NCBI GenBank assembly: GCA_023213395.1
Contig: CM041465.1
Coordinates: forward strand, 11,594,001 to 11,658,000
From: Cycas panzhihuaensis
Lineage: Eukaryota > Cycadophyta
Direction: 5' to 3'
Length of the DNA stretch: 64,000 bases
Within the stretch, counting starts at the first letter, position 1. Each line of letters starts with the position of its first letter. Shown in pieces: positions 1 through 11,081 of the stretch. Under the pieces are notes generated by a model. The model was not told the DNA's origin. It worked only from the letters and a program-made list of their open reading frames with translations, and did no database searches. Position numbers and translations under genes: made by a program.

Positions 1-501
1 CATTTGAAAGCTAGAGATAAAGGACCTTAATCTAGATGATAATTTATGGATAATCAGGTCAATCAGATCATTGTCTATATAAGTAGCTCCAATGGAAGCA
101 AGACTCTCCTGGATCCTTTTGAAACGAGCCAGGAAGGAAGTGAAGTCTTCTGCCTCTATCATTTTGAGCTAGGATATTTGATTCTTGAGGGCCATGATAC
201 AGGCAGTATTCTTTTGAGCAAACAGGGCTGACAGAAAAGTCCATGCTTGATGAGAAGTTGTGGCTCTTGATATGTGAGGCAGAAGGGTATTTGAGACTAA
301 AAGGGTGATTGTAGCAAGAACAAAACCTTTTTGTTCTAGATATAGTTTCTTCTTCGTTGCATCTATTGGTTTGTCTTTAGAAGCTTCAATTTGGTCCCAT
401 CCTCCTTGGGCAATTAGGATGGAATAGATCTTAGTCTTCCATGATTCATAATTGTCTCCAGTGAGTTTATCAAAATCAAAGATGTGAAGTGAGGAAGCCA
501 T
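1..501 (-). pseudogene. copia-1 gag (UBN2/DUF4219-type), N-terminal part
   Basis: Starts at ATG 501 (MASSLHIFDFDKL) and reads 110 residues to a TAG at 169-171. Family features are the 'KLTGDNYESWKTKI' N-terminus and the 'HQAWTFLSALFAQKN' stretch of the UBN2 capsid domain. The same frame continues past the stop to the window edge (LKMIEAEDFTSFLARF), so the stop is a mutation inside gag. The stop lies where the family usually has glutamine. Gag would form the cytoplasmic particle that packages element RNA; this copy is broken. Confidence 0.85.
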
Positions 502-1595
502 GGTGAGGTATAGGCAAACTCCTATTAACCTATATAAGGGATTACTTGGTCTTGTAGGCTCAAGATGAGATTTGTGCCAGGTAGCTTTGTGGCACTAACT
601 ACTAACCACTGCACTACAAGACTTCAACGATCAATAGTTAACCTATTCTAAGAAGTGGATAAGGGTCCTGTAAGGTCCTCCTATATACCCCACAGTACGT
701 GGAGGATCAAATCCGTGAGCAAGTTCTATTTAAGGCTTGGGTATTGGGTCATTATGTATCCCCTCACTTCACACACTGGTGTATATTCCAGTCATGCTTA
801 GCCAATAACGACAAATCCAATGCGATATTTATAGAACCCCAAAATAGGGTCTCTAAGGTAGCGAACGGTTAGCTGCCAAGCAGAGTTATCTACTCCCGGG
901 TGACTGATAAAAATAGGAGAATTAAGCTTAATAATAAGAAGTTGAACCTCAAAAAAATTTAAAGATAAGAAGATTAAAACTAAATAAAGATTTTCACTTC
1001 CCTAACAGAGGTTTGTCTAGAGCCTGCAACTATATGGTGCTGATGTATGAAACCATACGGCCTGCTATACGAACTGCCCTAATAGCCAAAAAATTGACCC
1101 TCCTCAGAATTTGATGAAACCAATGTCAAATGAAAGATTTTTCCATGAGGAATCTGAATTTGGTCTTGGTTTTCTAATTTGAGCTCTAGATGAAAAGATA
1201 TTGCTCCTTGAATTGCAAACTAACAATTAGGGTTTAATGGCTTTTTTGCTTGATTCATCACAGATACTAACTGAACCTGGTCAAGTCATATACCATCGTA
1301 AAGATCTCCTCAAGAGCTTTCGTTTGATACCAAATTCAGGTCAGATATCAGTCCATACAAAGAGAAATCAACTAATGAAGTAGAACTTGGGCAGCTAGGG
1401 TTTTTGCCTTATGCTATCAAATCTATGAGGAATCTGCCTTCAACCTTTGGAAAGAGATGATCAACATATATAGGCAAGTCTACCTATAAATTTTGAGCCA
1501 AATCTAAGATGGTTGATTTCCTTGTCCATACAAAGGTAAACTATCCATCACATCATACTAATTAATTCTCGAACTTTAGATGTAGAGAGTGCTAA
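502..1595 (-). other. leader of copia-1, non-coding
   Basis: About 1.1 kb between primer site and gag with no reading frame I can support. It contains TACGG/CCGTA-type motifs near 1045-1070 (read on plus: CATACGGCCTGCTATACGAA) that resemble motifs in the leaders of copia-2 and copia-4. Confidence 0.55.
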
Positions 1596-1609
1596 CCTTA
1601 CTCTGATAT

Positions 1610-1788
1610 TGTTAGAGCAGAGAACAGATGAAAGAGAGAAGAACGAAGAATTATGTTATTATTGAGAAGTAGATCGTGTATTTATATACAAGGAGTCATT
1701 AACAGTAACCCTTATTTAGAGTTACTTTATTAATGATATGACTTAGGTTACATTATAACAAAAGGATGTGGCATTACTTATTCTAACA
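1610..1788 (-). repeat. 5' LTR of copia-1, with adjacent primer-binding site
   Basis: The 179-bp segment is bounded by perfect 7-bp inverted termini (TGTTAGA at 1610, TCTAACA ending at 1788). Just inside (about 1596-1609) the minus strand reads ATATCAGAGTAAGG, a mutated form of the TGGTATCAGAGC primer site used by most plant copia elements. Only one LTR is in the window, so the call rests on termini, primer site and the downstream gag. Confidence 0.8.
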
Positions 1789-2181
1789 CCTTGTGCCATA
1801 CTAGTGGTACTCCTCTTAGTGTGCTTACGAAACTTCCTTTGATATCTTTTTCATTTGTAGTATTTTGTACCTCAATCAAATTCTTAAAAAGGTACATATG
1901 CTTTTTCGCATCTGTGGATACATCAAACTTCAAATGATTGAATGCACTATCATCATGATACCTTGACGATGCCATCTTGGGAGGTGTCCTGGGTGTCAGT
2001 ACTTTTGTCTTTTCTTTCCCAATTTTTGGTGACAACCCTCCTTCTGGTGTTGTTTGTTCTCCCTAAATAATGGGTTAACACTAGGGGTCTTTACTTGTAT
2101 TATCCCTTCTACTCCTAGTATTTGTATTGCCAATGGTGTTTTGATTATAAATAACCTTACTCTAGATTTTGGTGGTGTATC
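1789..2181 (-). pseudogene. gypsy-A gag fragment 2 (Retrotransposon gag domain)
   Basis: Encodes a gag-domain start with 'KKHMYLFKNLIEV' and 'STLRGVPLVWHK', matching gypsy-C gag 'EHVYLFQNLIDV' and 'CTLRGVPLAWYK'. The upstream edge is the copia-2 insertion; the downstream edge is the copia-1 LTR. The rest of the capsid domain is missing here. Confidence 0.85.
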
Positions 2182-2397
2182 TGTTAAAATGTAATGTTTT
2201 ATCTAGACAAAGAGGGGTCATGTTGACTCACCCCTTGAATGTAACTCTAAACAAGAGTTGTGACACTTGGCAGCCTCATATAGATTAGTTACATTTCTAT
2301 TTTGTAACAGTCATTTAAGTGATGTATATTTAAGGAGAATGAGTCTCCATGTAACAACAAGTTTTTCCTTCATTCTATCCAAATCAGTTTTCTATCA
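2182..2397 (+). repeat. 5' LTR of copia-2
   Basis: 216 bp, TGTTAAAATG to TCTATCA, followed directly by primer site TGGTATCAGAGC (2398-2409). The same length as the 3' LTR, with which it shares about 96% of positions. Confidence 0.95.
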
Positions 2398-2409
2398 TGG
2401 TATCAGAGC

Positions 2410-3096
2410 AGGTCATCATGCATGTTCGAGAGAGGGTCTTTTGTGAGGAACAGAGTCTATTTTGAGAGAGACAAGGAAGCCTGCAACACAGAAGACAAGT
2501 CGAAAGTGAGGTGAAGGATCCAGGACATTAAAAGCAGCAGTTTTGAAGACAACAAGAAGCATCGTACGGTCTCTGTACGGAACCGTACAGCTATACGAAC
2601 CAAAAATCCAAGTATCTCAGATCGAGCTGAAATTTGGCCAACAAGTAGATCTCAACCTCCTCTTCATTTTTTCCTTCAGGATCGAAGTCATTTCAAGAAG
2701 TTTTGATAGGGTTTTTGCCACTTTATCAGCCGCGCAAGTTTGGAGGTATTTTAGCAAATTTCTCTCAAATTTTTAAAATCTCTTGAATCAAATATGTTGT
2801 AAACTCGGCATCTGGGTACTGAGAAGACTTTGTGACAGACTTTGAGAAATTTAATGAAGTATTTTTTAAGTTACAAGCAAAAACGTGTTTTGCCCTAACT
2901 ACGTTTTCCAGACTTTCGGGCCGAATTCCTCCTCATCCGTAAACTATTTTGGAAAAATAATACCAAATCCGGAATCCTCGTCTCATAACCTTTCTTTCGA
3001 GGTACATATCATACCATTCCCTATAGGTTCGATTCTGTGCAGAAATCCGTACTATGTACGGCCTGATTTCTGTCACTTAATATCTCTACTGTCAAA
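2410..3096 (+). other. leader of copia-2, non-coding
   Basis: About 690 bp between primer site and gag ATG. Contains repeated GTACGG/CCGTAC motifs at about 2564-2590 and 3047-3062. Short open frames here match nothing I know. Confidence 0.6.
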
Positions 3097-3957
3097 ATGG
3101 CTTCAGGTCTCTTTTCTTTGCCAGAATCAGAAAAATTGACTGATTCAAATTATCATGTGTGGAAAATTAAAGTAGAAACTGTCTTAAAAATAAAAAATGC
3201 CTGGAATATTACTATTGGGACTAAGAGTTGTCCAAAGGACACAAATGCTAAGCTAACCAGTTGGGAGGAAAGAAACAATATAGGCGTGCATATTTTGAAA
3301 ATGTCAATTTCTGACTCAATTCCGGTATATGTTGAAAAGCTGAATTTGTCCTCTGACATTTGGAAATGTCTTGAAAACCTGTATGGACAGAAAAATAAAG
3401 CAAGAATAATTGCTCTTAAAGAAGAATTGTATAGACTACATATGAAGGAAAATGAAAATATAACAGAATTCATGCACAAGGTTATTTCAATACGAAATAA
3501 TCTATCAAGTGCAAGAGGTTTGATTTCCGAACAAGAGCTGGTAGAACTAGTAACAGCCAAGCTTCCAAAGTCATTCAACAGAACCATCAACACCATCATA
3601 AATACTCAAAAAATAGATAAAATAACTCTTGATGAATTGACAGGATTACTGTTGAGACAGGAACAAAGGAATAAGAGGTATGAAGACTCCTCAAAATTGG
3701 AAGATGCTTTCGTGTCCAGATTGAATCTGGGCTCACGCAACAGAAATCAAATTCGTGGACGAAGCATAACACCAGACTTCAGAGGACGAGATCGATGGCA
3801 AGACTCTAGGGGACATGGACGAAGCAGAGACACCAGGATTTGTTTCAACTGTGGAAGGACCAGGCACATCTCCAGTGCCTGTAGAATCTTTGACATATGT
3901 TTATCACTGTGGACAAACTGGGCACTACCCTTACCAGTGCCCACAGCGAAGAAGTGA
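3097..3957 (+). pseudogene. gag: copia-2 gag (UBN2 capsid, CCHC zinc knuckles)
   Basis: Starts MASGLFSLPESEKL; 286 residues in the open frame. Capsid features are 'NYHVWKIKVETVL', 'WKCLENLYGQKNKARII' and 'LVELVTAKLPKSF'. A basic RGR-rich linker (about residues 210-248) precedes zinc knuckle CFNCGRTRHISSAC. The frame then shifts: a second knuckle, HCGQTGHYPYQC with its first Cys region displaced, is in the next frame at about 3900-3945. An extra T in the TGTTTATC stretch near 3899-3902 would explain it. A TAG follows at about 3960 before the protease frame. Confidence 0.9.
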
Positions 3958-4042
3958 AATTTAGAAAGGGAAAAGACATGTTGGTGCTTACAACAAAGAG
4001 AAAGTAGATGAAGATGAAGAAGAGACTGCCTTCATTGTTGCT

Positions 4043-5390
4043 TTGGCTTCCAGCCTTAAAGACAATGACATATGGTACGTTGATTCAGGAGCTTCAAGAC
4101 ACATGACCAGCTGTGAAGACTGGTTTGAGACATTGAAACCCTATGACCTTGATAGATCAGTTGAATTGGGTGATAAATATGCTCTTGATATAAAAGGAAC
4201 TGGAACCATTGCTGTCAATTTGCAAGGGAATGTTAAAAAAATCAAAAATGTTATGTTGGTTACTGGTTTTAAAATGAACCTTCTTTTTGTTTCTCAACTT
4301 AGTAAAAAAGGCTTGAGAACCATCTTTGATGAAGATGGATACTGCTGTATTCTGGATATGAAAAAAAATGGTGAAACTGTCGCAAGAGGTATGAGATGTA
4401 ATGACTTGTACAAACTTCTATCAAATCCTGTACTTCCCAATCTGGAAGAAAAAGCTTATCATGTCGTCAAGTCTAGTAATAAAATTTGGCATTTGAAGTA
4501 TGGGCACCTTCCAATTGAGACATTAAAATTGATGAAGAACTCTAAAATGGTGAATGGATTACCTCATATCTCTTCTGATAACTTTGTCTATAAAAGCTGT
4601 CAATTTGGCAAACAACACCGACTCCCTTTCAAGGAAAGCACCTGGAGAGCAGAATCAAAGTTAGAGCTAATTCACACAGACCTGTGTGGTCCCATTTCAC
4701 CACTTACAGTTAATGGATGCAGATATTTTTTGACCTTCATTGACGACTTTACTCGAAAGGTATGGGTCTACTTTCTCCACAACAAATCAGAAGTCTTTGA
4801 AATATTTAAAGAATTCAAAGCAAATGCAAAAATGGAGGCAGAAACAAAAATTAAATACATTTGGTCAGATGGAGGAGGTGAATATATATCAAAAGAGCTC
4901 CAGAACTACTGTAGAATTCACGGTATCTACAGACATGTTACAACTCCATACACACCACAATCAAATGGGGTAGTAGAAAGAAAAAACAGAACCTTGATGG
5001 AAATGGCAAGAAGCATGGTCTATGAAAAGGGTGTACCAAAAATTATCAAGGCGTAAGCGTGAGTATGATGTTATCTCATAAATCGGTGTCCAACAAAGGC
5101 CTTAACAAATATCACTCCAGAAGAAGCCGACAGGTAGAAAACATAATGTAAGTTCACTCAAAGTTTTTAGGAGTCAAGCCTTTGTTCATATACCAGATAA
5201 AAAAAGATCTAAATTAGATGCAAAAAGCATAGAATGCATTATGATAGGATATAGTAAAAATTCAAAGGCCTACAAATGCATAGATCCTAGAACCAACAAA
5301 ATCTATGTGAGTAGAGATGTAATTTTTAATGAAGAAGGTAGTGAACTTGGACAAATCAGAATAATTGACGAAGGTGAAAAGATTACCGAG
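4043..5390 (+). pseudogene. pol: copia-2 pol part 1: protease and integrase
   Basis: Frame 4043-5056 (337 aa) has the aspartic protease motif WYVDSGASRHMTS, the GAG-pre-integrase segment (IWHLKYGHLPIETLKLM) and the integrase core: D in LIHTDLCGPI, D in WSDGGGEY, E in NGVVERKNRTL, so the DDE triad is present. The frame breaks at about 5056. Downstream, 5241-5390 has the typical 'MIGYSKNSKAYKCIDP' and 'VSRDVIFNE' segment after the core. It stops at the copia-3 TSD CCGAG and resumes at 11082. Confidence 0.9.
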
Positions 5391-5763
5391 TGTAAGAATG
5401 AGGGGATAAAAGCTAATCTTACAACATAAAATCACATACAAGAAGCAAGAGGTGATAATACGTCAACAAGACTAAACTCTCCAAATTCTCATTAAAAAAT
5501 ATGAATGATACAATTGCTTATTTATAAGTTTACACCATGTCTAAACATAGGAGTTGGTTCAACAAACTCCTAACGTCCCCATACTTTTTGGTGTGCTCAA
5601 ACTACCTCATAAATAGTTGAGCATCTTTGACTTCTAGAAACTTTGACTAGGAATCTTCTCTCACTAGAATATTCTTATATAGAATATTCCATGTGAGGAA
5701 TTATTCTAATGAACCTAAAATGAACTTAAATGAAATGAAATGGAATGTGCATTATTTCTAACA
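5391..5763 (-). repeat. 3' LTR of copia-3
   Basis: 373 bp, plus-strand TGTAAGAATG to TTCTAACA. The polypurine tract lies just to the right. RNase H reading overlaps its edge by a few bases (stop at 5758). Confidence 0.96.
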
Positions 5764-6453
5764 CCCTCCCATAATGATAAGTTTATTTTCTCTTACAAAC
5801 ATTAATGTTCTCAATCTTTCAAATTTTTCACGACTCAAGGCTTTGGTAAGTAAGTCTGCAATTTGATCACTTGAGCTACAATAGACCAATTCGACTACTC
5901 CCTTCTCCACTTGTTCTCGAATGAAATGATGATGAATTTCCACATGTTTGCTCCTTGCATGGAAAACTGGATTCTTTGACAGTTGGATTGCACCTTGATT
6001 GTCGCAAAATAATTCAATTGGTTCATCTTGATCAAGTTTGAAGTGGCTAAGAAGTCCTCTAAGCCAAATAGATTCACAAGTTGTGGTTACTACAGCTTTG
6101 TATTCAGCTTCAGTGGATGACAAAGAAACCGTTGCCTGTAATTTATTGCTCCATGAGATCATTCCGGAATTGAGTTTGAATGAATATCCTGATGTAGATC
6201 TTCTTGTATCAGCATCTCCTGCCCAATCTAAGTCGATGAATCCACGTAGTACAAATTCAGAAGATTTCTGAAATAGGAGTCCAAACCGAATAGTTCCATG
6301 AACATATCTCAGAATGCGTTTTGCTGCTTTCCAATGTGATATTGAAGAAGCATTCATGTATCTTGATACAATACCAACAACATAACTCAAATCAGGTCTA
6401 GTGTTAGTCAAATATATAAGACTACCCACTAGTTGCTGTCTGAGTTTCATCAA
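5758..6453 (-). CDS. pol: copia-3 RNase H domain
   Basis: 231 residues: 'QQLVGSLIYLTNTRPDLSY', 'SHWKAAKRILRYVHGT', 'DLDWAGDADTRRSTSGY', 'LSSTEAEYKAV', 'CDNQGAIQLSKNPVFHARSK', 'HHFIREQVEKG' and 'DLLTKALSREKFERL'. Uninterrupted; its stop lies in the LTR edge. Confidence 0.93.
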   Translation of the reverse strand: MMKLRQQLVGSLIYLTNTRPDLSYVVGIVSRYMNASSISHWKAAKRILRYVHGTIRFGLLFQKSSEFVLRGFIDLDWAGDADTRRSTSGYSFKLNSGMISWSNKLQATVSLSSTEAEYKAVVTTTCESIWLRGLLSHFKLDQDEPIELFCDNQGAIQLSKNPVFHARSKHVEIHHHFIREQVEKGVVELVYCSSSDQIADLLTKALSREKFERLRTLMFVRENKLIIMGGC

Positions 6454-6982
6454 CTATTTTTTCATTGCTGTCTTTTACCAATTTGAGACCAACTTCCATT
6501 GGAGTTGAAATTGGTTTACAACTTTCCATATGGAAGCGTTTTAACAAATTGTAAGCATACTTTGACTGAGATACAAAGATATGATCTTTTTTTTGCCAAA
6601 TTTCCATTCCTAGATAGAAATGCAATAAACCAAGATCAGTCATATCAAAAGCTTTTGATAGTTGCTTTTTGAGTATGTTGATCTTTTCAACACTAGATCC
6701 AGTCAAAATTAAATCATCCACATACAAAGCTACAATTAGGATATCATGATCCTTATGCAACACATACAAACTATGATCAGATTCACATCTTGTGAATCCA
6801 TGTGAAACAAAATATTCATCAATGCGTGAGTACCACGCCCTTGGTGCCTGTTTCAGCCCATAAAGAGCTTTCTTCAACTTGCAAATAAGTTGTTCATTCT
6901 CTCCTTTTTCAAACCCTTCTGGTTGTTTCATATAGACCTCTTCATTCAAAATGCCATTTAAGAAGGCATTTTTTACATCCAT
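6422..6982 (-). CDS. pol: copia-3 reverse transcriptase segment
   Basis: 186 residues from 'MDVKNAFLNGILNEEVYMKQP' through 'KQAPRAWYSRIDEYF' and the catalytic 'VALYVDDLILTG' to 'CKPISTPMEVGL'. The active-site Asp pair is intact. The last codons (ETQTATSG) are out of frame with RNase H, so a small indel lies at about 6430-6455. Confidence 0.92.
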   Translation of the reverse strand: MDVKNAFLNGILNEEVYMKQPEGFEKGENEQLICKLKKALYGLKQAPRAWYSRIDEYFVSHGFTRCESDHSLYVLHKDHDILIVALYVDDLILTGSSVEKINILKKQLSKAFDMTDLGLLHFYLGMEIWQKKDHIFVSQSKYAYNLLKRFHMESCKPISTPMEVGLKLVKDSNEKIVDETQTATSG

Positions 6983-7003
6983 TTAATGAAGTTCCCAACC
7001 AAA

Positions 7004-7897
7004 CTAAGCTGCAAGAGAAATCAACATCCTTATAGTGGTCATTTTTGCTACAGGTGCAAAAGTTTCTTCATAATCAACTCCTGGTGTTTGAAAGTATTCT
7101 TTTGCAACAAGACGAGCCTTGTATCTTTCTATGGCACCATTAGATTGATACTTGACTCGATATACCCATCTGCAACCAATTACCTTTTTGCCTGGAGGTA
7201 ATTTGACAAGATCCCAAGTGTCATTCTTCATGATAGAGTCATATTCTTCTTTCATGGCATTTTGCCAATGTGTTACATCCTTGGCTTCATGAAATGTTTG
7301 TGGCTCTTCAACACCTAAGAGATTTGCCATCAAAGCAAGATTAGTCTTACTTCTTGTTTGAATTCTAGAATCTAGATTTACTTCTCTAGATTCTTGAACG
7401 GTTTGTAAATACCATTTCGGCAATTTTTTTGAAGAACTAGGAAAAGATGTGGAATCAAAAGTAGAAGAGGTAGAAGTTTCATCCTCACTATCACATTTTT
7501 CTTTTCCTTTATGCTTTTGTTCTTCTTCTATAGGTACAACAAGCTGATTATCATCTCTTGTTTCTTGAAACAATACATCTCTACTTATGACAATCTTTTT
7601 GTTAGTGAGATTCCAAAGCCTATATGCTTTTGATGTCGAGCTGTAACCTACAAGAATACATTTTGTACTCTTGTCATCAAGTTTATGCCTTTTTTCTTTA
7701 GGCACATGAACATAAGCAATACATCCAAATATTCTGAGATGTGCAGCAGAAGGTTTTACATTAGTCCAAGCTTCTTCTGGAGTTATGTTTCTAACTGCTT
7801 TTGTAAAACTAATATTTAACAAGTACACAGCTGTATTAACAGCGTCTCCCCAAAGTCCTTTTGGAACATCTCTTGCCTTCATCATGCATCGTGCCAT
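7004..7897 (-). pseudogene. pol: copia-3 integrase C-terminal region and RT start
   Basis: 297-residue open frame: end of the integrase core (MARCMMKARDVPKGLWGDAV), 'RIFGCIAYVHVPKEKR', 'ILVGYSSTSKAYRLW', 'ISRDVLFQE', a Ser/acid-rich linker, then RT start 'NDTWDLVKLPPGKKVIGCRW' to 'FAPVAKMTTIRMLISLAA'. It stops at a TAG and shortly a TAA before the next RT segment; both lie where the family has Gln. Confidence 0.9.
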
Positions 7898-7936
7898 TTC
7901 AAGAATGGTTCAATTCTTTCGCTCTGCAACACCATT

Positions 7937-9079
7937 CTATTGTGGAGTATATGCCGTTGTAAGTTGATGCTGTATCCCATGATTTTTGTAGAAGTTGATG
8001 AAGTCACTGAATAAGTATTCGCCTCCGCTGTCACTTCTCAATATTTTTATCCTTTTATTGGAATTATTTTCAGCTTCAACTTTGAATTCTTCTAAACTTG
8101 GCAAAAGCATCAGATTTATTTTTGATGAGATAAACCCAACTCTTTCTTGTAAAATCATCAATAAAAGTGATGAAGTATTGTGCTCCTCCATATGAATGTG
8201 GTGAGATTGGTCCACATAAGTCAGAATGTACCAATTCTAACTTCTCCTTTGCTCTCCATCTTGATTTCTGGAATGGTTCCCTATGTTGCTTTCCAAGTGC
8301 ACAAGCTTCACACACCTTGTCAGTTTTCTTGATTGAAGGTAAATCACTTACCATATTCAATCTATGCATGAGCTGAAGACTGGTATAATTCAAATGACCA
8401 AATCGGTCATGCCATAAAGTGTTATCTAAATTTTTAGTCATGAGACTAAGTTCATAGGTGACAAAGAATTTATAAACTCCATTCTCATGCACACCTTGAG
8501 CTATTACAACATTGTCCTTTTTCATCAAACATTTTGACTTATCAAATTCTACCTTAATATCTTGTTGAGTTATGCAACTAACAGATAATAGATTGTGCTT
8601 GAAGGAAGGTACAAATAGCACATTGGAAACCTTAAAGGTTCCATAATTTGGTTGATGAATGCAAATGGTGTCACAACCAACAACTTGATGCTGACTATTG
8701 TCTCAAAGTACAATGGGAGGAATATTACATTCCTTCAAGTCTTCAAACCAATCTTTTTGAAATGAAATATGTTTTGAAGCTCCAGAATCCACATACCATT
8801 CACATGAGTTTTCACTTGTAGTATTGAATACAAAGACTTTATCATTTTCTTTTGTTGACAAAGCATTTGTGGATTTCTTCATATCAGCCTTCTTCTTCCA
8901 ACACTGAACTTCAAGATGTCCCTTTTTGTTGCAATATTTGCAAGTGACATCTTTTTTTTTTTTTTAGTGTTGTAGTTGCTTGCTTGAGGTGGATGCTTTG
9001 GAACATGATTTATGGGTTTTTTCTTAAATTTTGAGGCAAGTACAATGGAGCTACTTCCTCCTTCATTATAAAAACCCAT
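7937..9079 (-). pseudogene. pol: copia-3 zinc knuckle, protease and integrase core
   Basis: After the gag stop, a basic linker, then a 12-T homopolymer (about 8951-8963) where the frame shifts into CKYCNKKGHLEVQC (CCHC knuckle). Next come protease WYVDSGASKHIS, a TGA near 8703, pre-integrase 'LWHDRFGHLNYTSLQLM', integrase D in LVHSDLCGPI, a shift near 8100, D in LRSDSGGEY, then TAG at 7939-7937 directly after AYTPQ. The catalytic Glu of NGVAERK follows that stop, and a TGA replaces the Arg a few codons on. Confidence 0.88.
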
Positions 9080-9082
9080 ATG

Positions 9083-9670
9083 TTATTCCTCTTGCAACAA
9101 TAGACCACTTAACTCCGCAAATGTTAAAGGTTCAGGTCTACTTGTAAGACATATACTTGTCACAAATATGTGAAATCCTGCATGCAAACTATTCAAAGTA
9201 ATGCTAACAAGCTCTCTATCTTGGATATCTTCACCAATTGCAATAAGTTGTTCCTTAATTTCTTTCAGCTTTTGCAAGTGTGAAGTGATAGAGTCATTGT
9301 TTGTCATTTTACATGAATAGAGCTGATTTCTTAAATACAAGACTCTTGTTTCATTTTTTGTTTCAAACATGTCTTTAAGAGTCTTCCAAGCTTCCGATGC
9401 AAGTGTCTTGCCTTGAAGGTGAGTGATTAACTCATCAGCTACTGATAGGTTGATGATTGCCAATGCCTTTTGGTTTCTATCGAGCCAAGCCACCTCTTCG
9501 ATCTCATCAACTGGATTTTGATCAGGTTTCTTATCTTTTTCTTCTACAATCTCCATAAGCCTTTGTAAGGCTAAAATATTGAAAATTTTAAATTTCCAAA
9601 TTACATAATTTTTGCCATTGAGTTTGTTAGAATCTGGCAATATATATCCTCCAATATTGACTGAAGTCAT
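9083..9670 (-). CDS. gag: copia-3 gag (UBN2 capsid domain)
   Basis: ATG at 9670 gives 195 residues: 'LNGKNYVIWKFKIFNIL', 'AWKTLKDMFETKNETRVLYLRNQLY' and 'LQKLKEIKEQL', all standard UBN2-type copia gag. It ends at TAA 9085-9083, yet the same frame continues (HMGFYNEGG), so this stop is probably acquired; a Gln is likely at that place in relatives. The capsid part is otherwise uninterrupted. Confidence 0.9.
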   Translation of the reverse strand: MTSVNIGGYILPDSNKLNGKNYVIWKFKIFNILALQRLMEIVEEKDKKPDQNPVDEIEEVAWLDRNQKALAIINLSVADELITHLQGKTLASEAWKTLKDMFETKNETRVLYLRNQLYSCKMTNNDSITSHLQKLKEIKEQLIAIGEDIQDRELVSITLNSLHAGFHIFVTSICLTSRPEPLTFAELSGLLLQEE

Positions 9671-10690
9671 TATGACTTGTGATTAAAAATACTACCGCAA
9701 GTGTGAGTTTAATTTTAACCCAGTGACCACCAGGTAGTTTTACAATTAATAGTCTAAATGGAGGAGTAATGAGATTGATGAAAAAAGAAGAAAAACAACT
9801 TCACCTTCTAATCCTTTTTAAGGATGAGATTACAAAATTTCTAATTTACTTTAGTATCCTTAATGATTAACGAATATCATTAAAGATTAAACTCATAATA
9901 AAATTTTCTAAAAGAAGTTACTCTTTAAAAGAGCTATTCTTTTAACCCTTATGAAATACTATCACTTAAGGAACTATATAAAGGGTTGATATTAAAAGTA
10001 TATTCACAAAATATACTTATGTTTATAACTTAAAGTTATAAACATTAAACATATAAAAAATTTTGGTGTTTGTTGGCCGTCGTTCGTCGACCAGCGGTTG
10101 TGCTTCGTGGCAGCTGGCTCCCAATGGCTGGGAAAAAGGGCGACTCTATCTTCTTGACTTTGCATGACGGCTCCCTCCTTCCGTGCAGGCAGCTCGGTCC
10201 GGCTTCGTGCGGGCGGCTCGGTCCTGCTCCGTGACGACTCACAACTCCTTCATTGTGGGCGGCTTGGTCCGACTCCGTGACGGCTCACACCTCCTTCCTT
10301 GCGGGCAGCTCAGTCCGGCTCCGTGCGGGCGGCTCGCAGTCTTCTCTTGTTCGGTCGGCGACAAGCTCCCTAACTCGTCCTTTCAACGTCCGGCTGGGCT
10401 CCCTCCCGGCTCCCTCTTCTCCGTCTGGCTGGGCTTCGTCTTTGGTTCAGTGCGCCCTTGTCTCAGGGAATGGCTAAAGACAGCCGAGGTAGAGACTGCT
10501 TCATCTCTCGTCTTCAGTCCGGCAGCTGCACCAGTTCTGAACAAAACAGAACAAACTCAGACAAGAGCTGAACAGGGGTTTAGAGAGAGCAACTATTTGT
10601 GCTCAGACAAAGGGTGAACAGATTCAAATGCTCAGACATTAGAGGCACTAGTGTCTTTAGAGCAGATTAGCACACATGTCAGAACCTGAA
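9671..10690 (-). other. leader of copia-3 with a GC-rich block
   Basis: About 1.0 kb from primer site to gag. 9671-10060 is AT-rich. About 10065-10500 is strikingly GC- and CpG-rich and contains the repeat listed separately. Long open frames across the block (for example 10183-10617 plus) reflect its composition and match no family I know. Confidence 0.7.
10163..10350 (-). repeat. imperfect tandem repeats in the copia-3 leader
   Basis: About three to four imperfect units of roughly 46 bp, each with GACGGCTCACA-like and GGCGGCTCGGTCC-like segments ending in CTCCGT. It is much richer in CpG than anything nearby. Confidence 0.65.
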
Positions 10691-10703
10691 GGCCCTGATA
10701 TCA

Positions 10704-11076
10704 TGTAAGAATGAGGGGATAAAAGCTAATCTTACAACATAAAATCACATGCAAGAAGCAAGAGGTGATGATACGTCAACAAGACTAAACTCTCCAAATT
10801 CTCATTAAAAAATATGAATGATACAAGTGCTCATTTATAAGTTTACACCATGTCTAAACATAGGAGTTGGTTCAACAAACTCCTAACGTCCCCATACTTT
10901 TTGGTGTGCTCAAACTACCTCATAAATAGTTGAGCATCTTTGACTTCTAGAAACTTTGACTAGGAATCTTCTCTCACTAGAATATTCTTATATAAAATAT
11001 TCCATGTGAGGAATTATTCTAATGAACCTAAAATGAACTTAAATGAAATGAAATGGAATGTGCATTATTTCGAACA
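10704..11076 (-). repeat. 5' LTR of copia-3
   Basis: 373 bp, same ends as its partner (CGAACA instead of CTAACA at the right terminus). Primer site TGATATCAGGGCC (minus) abuts it at 10691-10703. Confidence 0.96.
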
Positions 11077-11081
11077 CCGAG

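Larger units (their letters stand above)
1..1788 (-). mobile_element. copia-1: Ty1/copia retrotransposon, 5' part only
   Basis: Minus-strand element cut by the left window edge. From its 5' end it has a 179-bp LTR (1610-1788), a degenerate initiator-tRNA-Met-type primer site, a leader of about 1.1 kb and the start of gag. Its outer LTR end abuts gypsy-A gag at 1789, so it inserted into that older element. The other LTR and TSD copy lie outside the window. Confidence 0.85.
5391..11076 (-). mobile_element. copia-3: near-complete young Ty1/copia element
   Basis: 5,686 bp, with two 373-bp LTRs (5391-5763, 10704-11076) differing at about 6 positions (1.6%), and perfect TSD CCGAG (5386-5390, 11077-11081). 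Minus-strand primer site TGATATCAGGGCC at 10691-10703; polypurine tract ATGGGAGGG (minus) at about 5764-5772. Domain order: gag, zinc knuckle, protease, integrase, RT, RNase H. It splits copia-2 pol. Confidence 0.97.

Noticed and set aside
2398-2409. Partial tRNA gene suggested by tRNA-like complement at primer sites
   Set aside because: These are retroelement primer-binding sites directly at LTR ends; no cloverleaf surrounds them.
3153-3599. 148-codon minus-strand frame
   Set aside because: Shadow of copia-2 gag on the opposite strand.
10183-10617. 144-codon plus-strand frame in the GC-rich block
   Set aside because: It lies in the antisense leader of copia-3, is built from imperfect repeats, and shows no domain.
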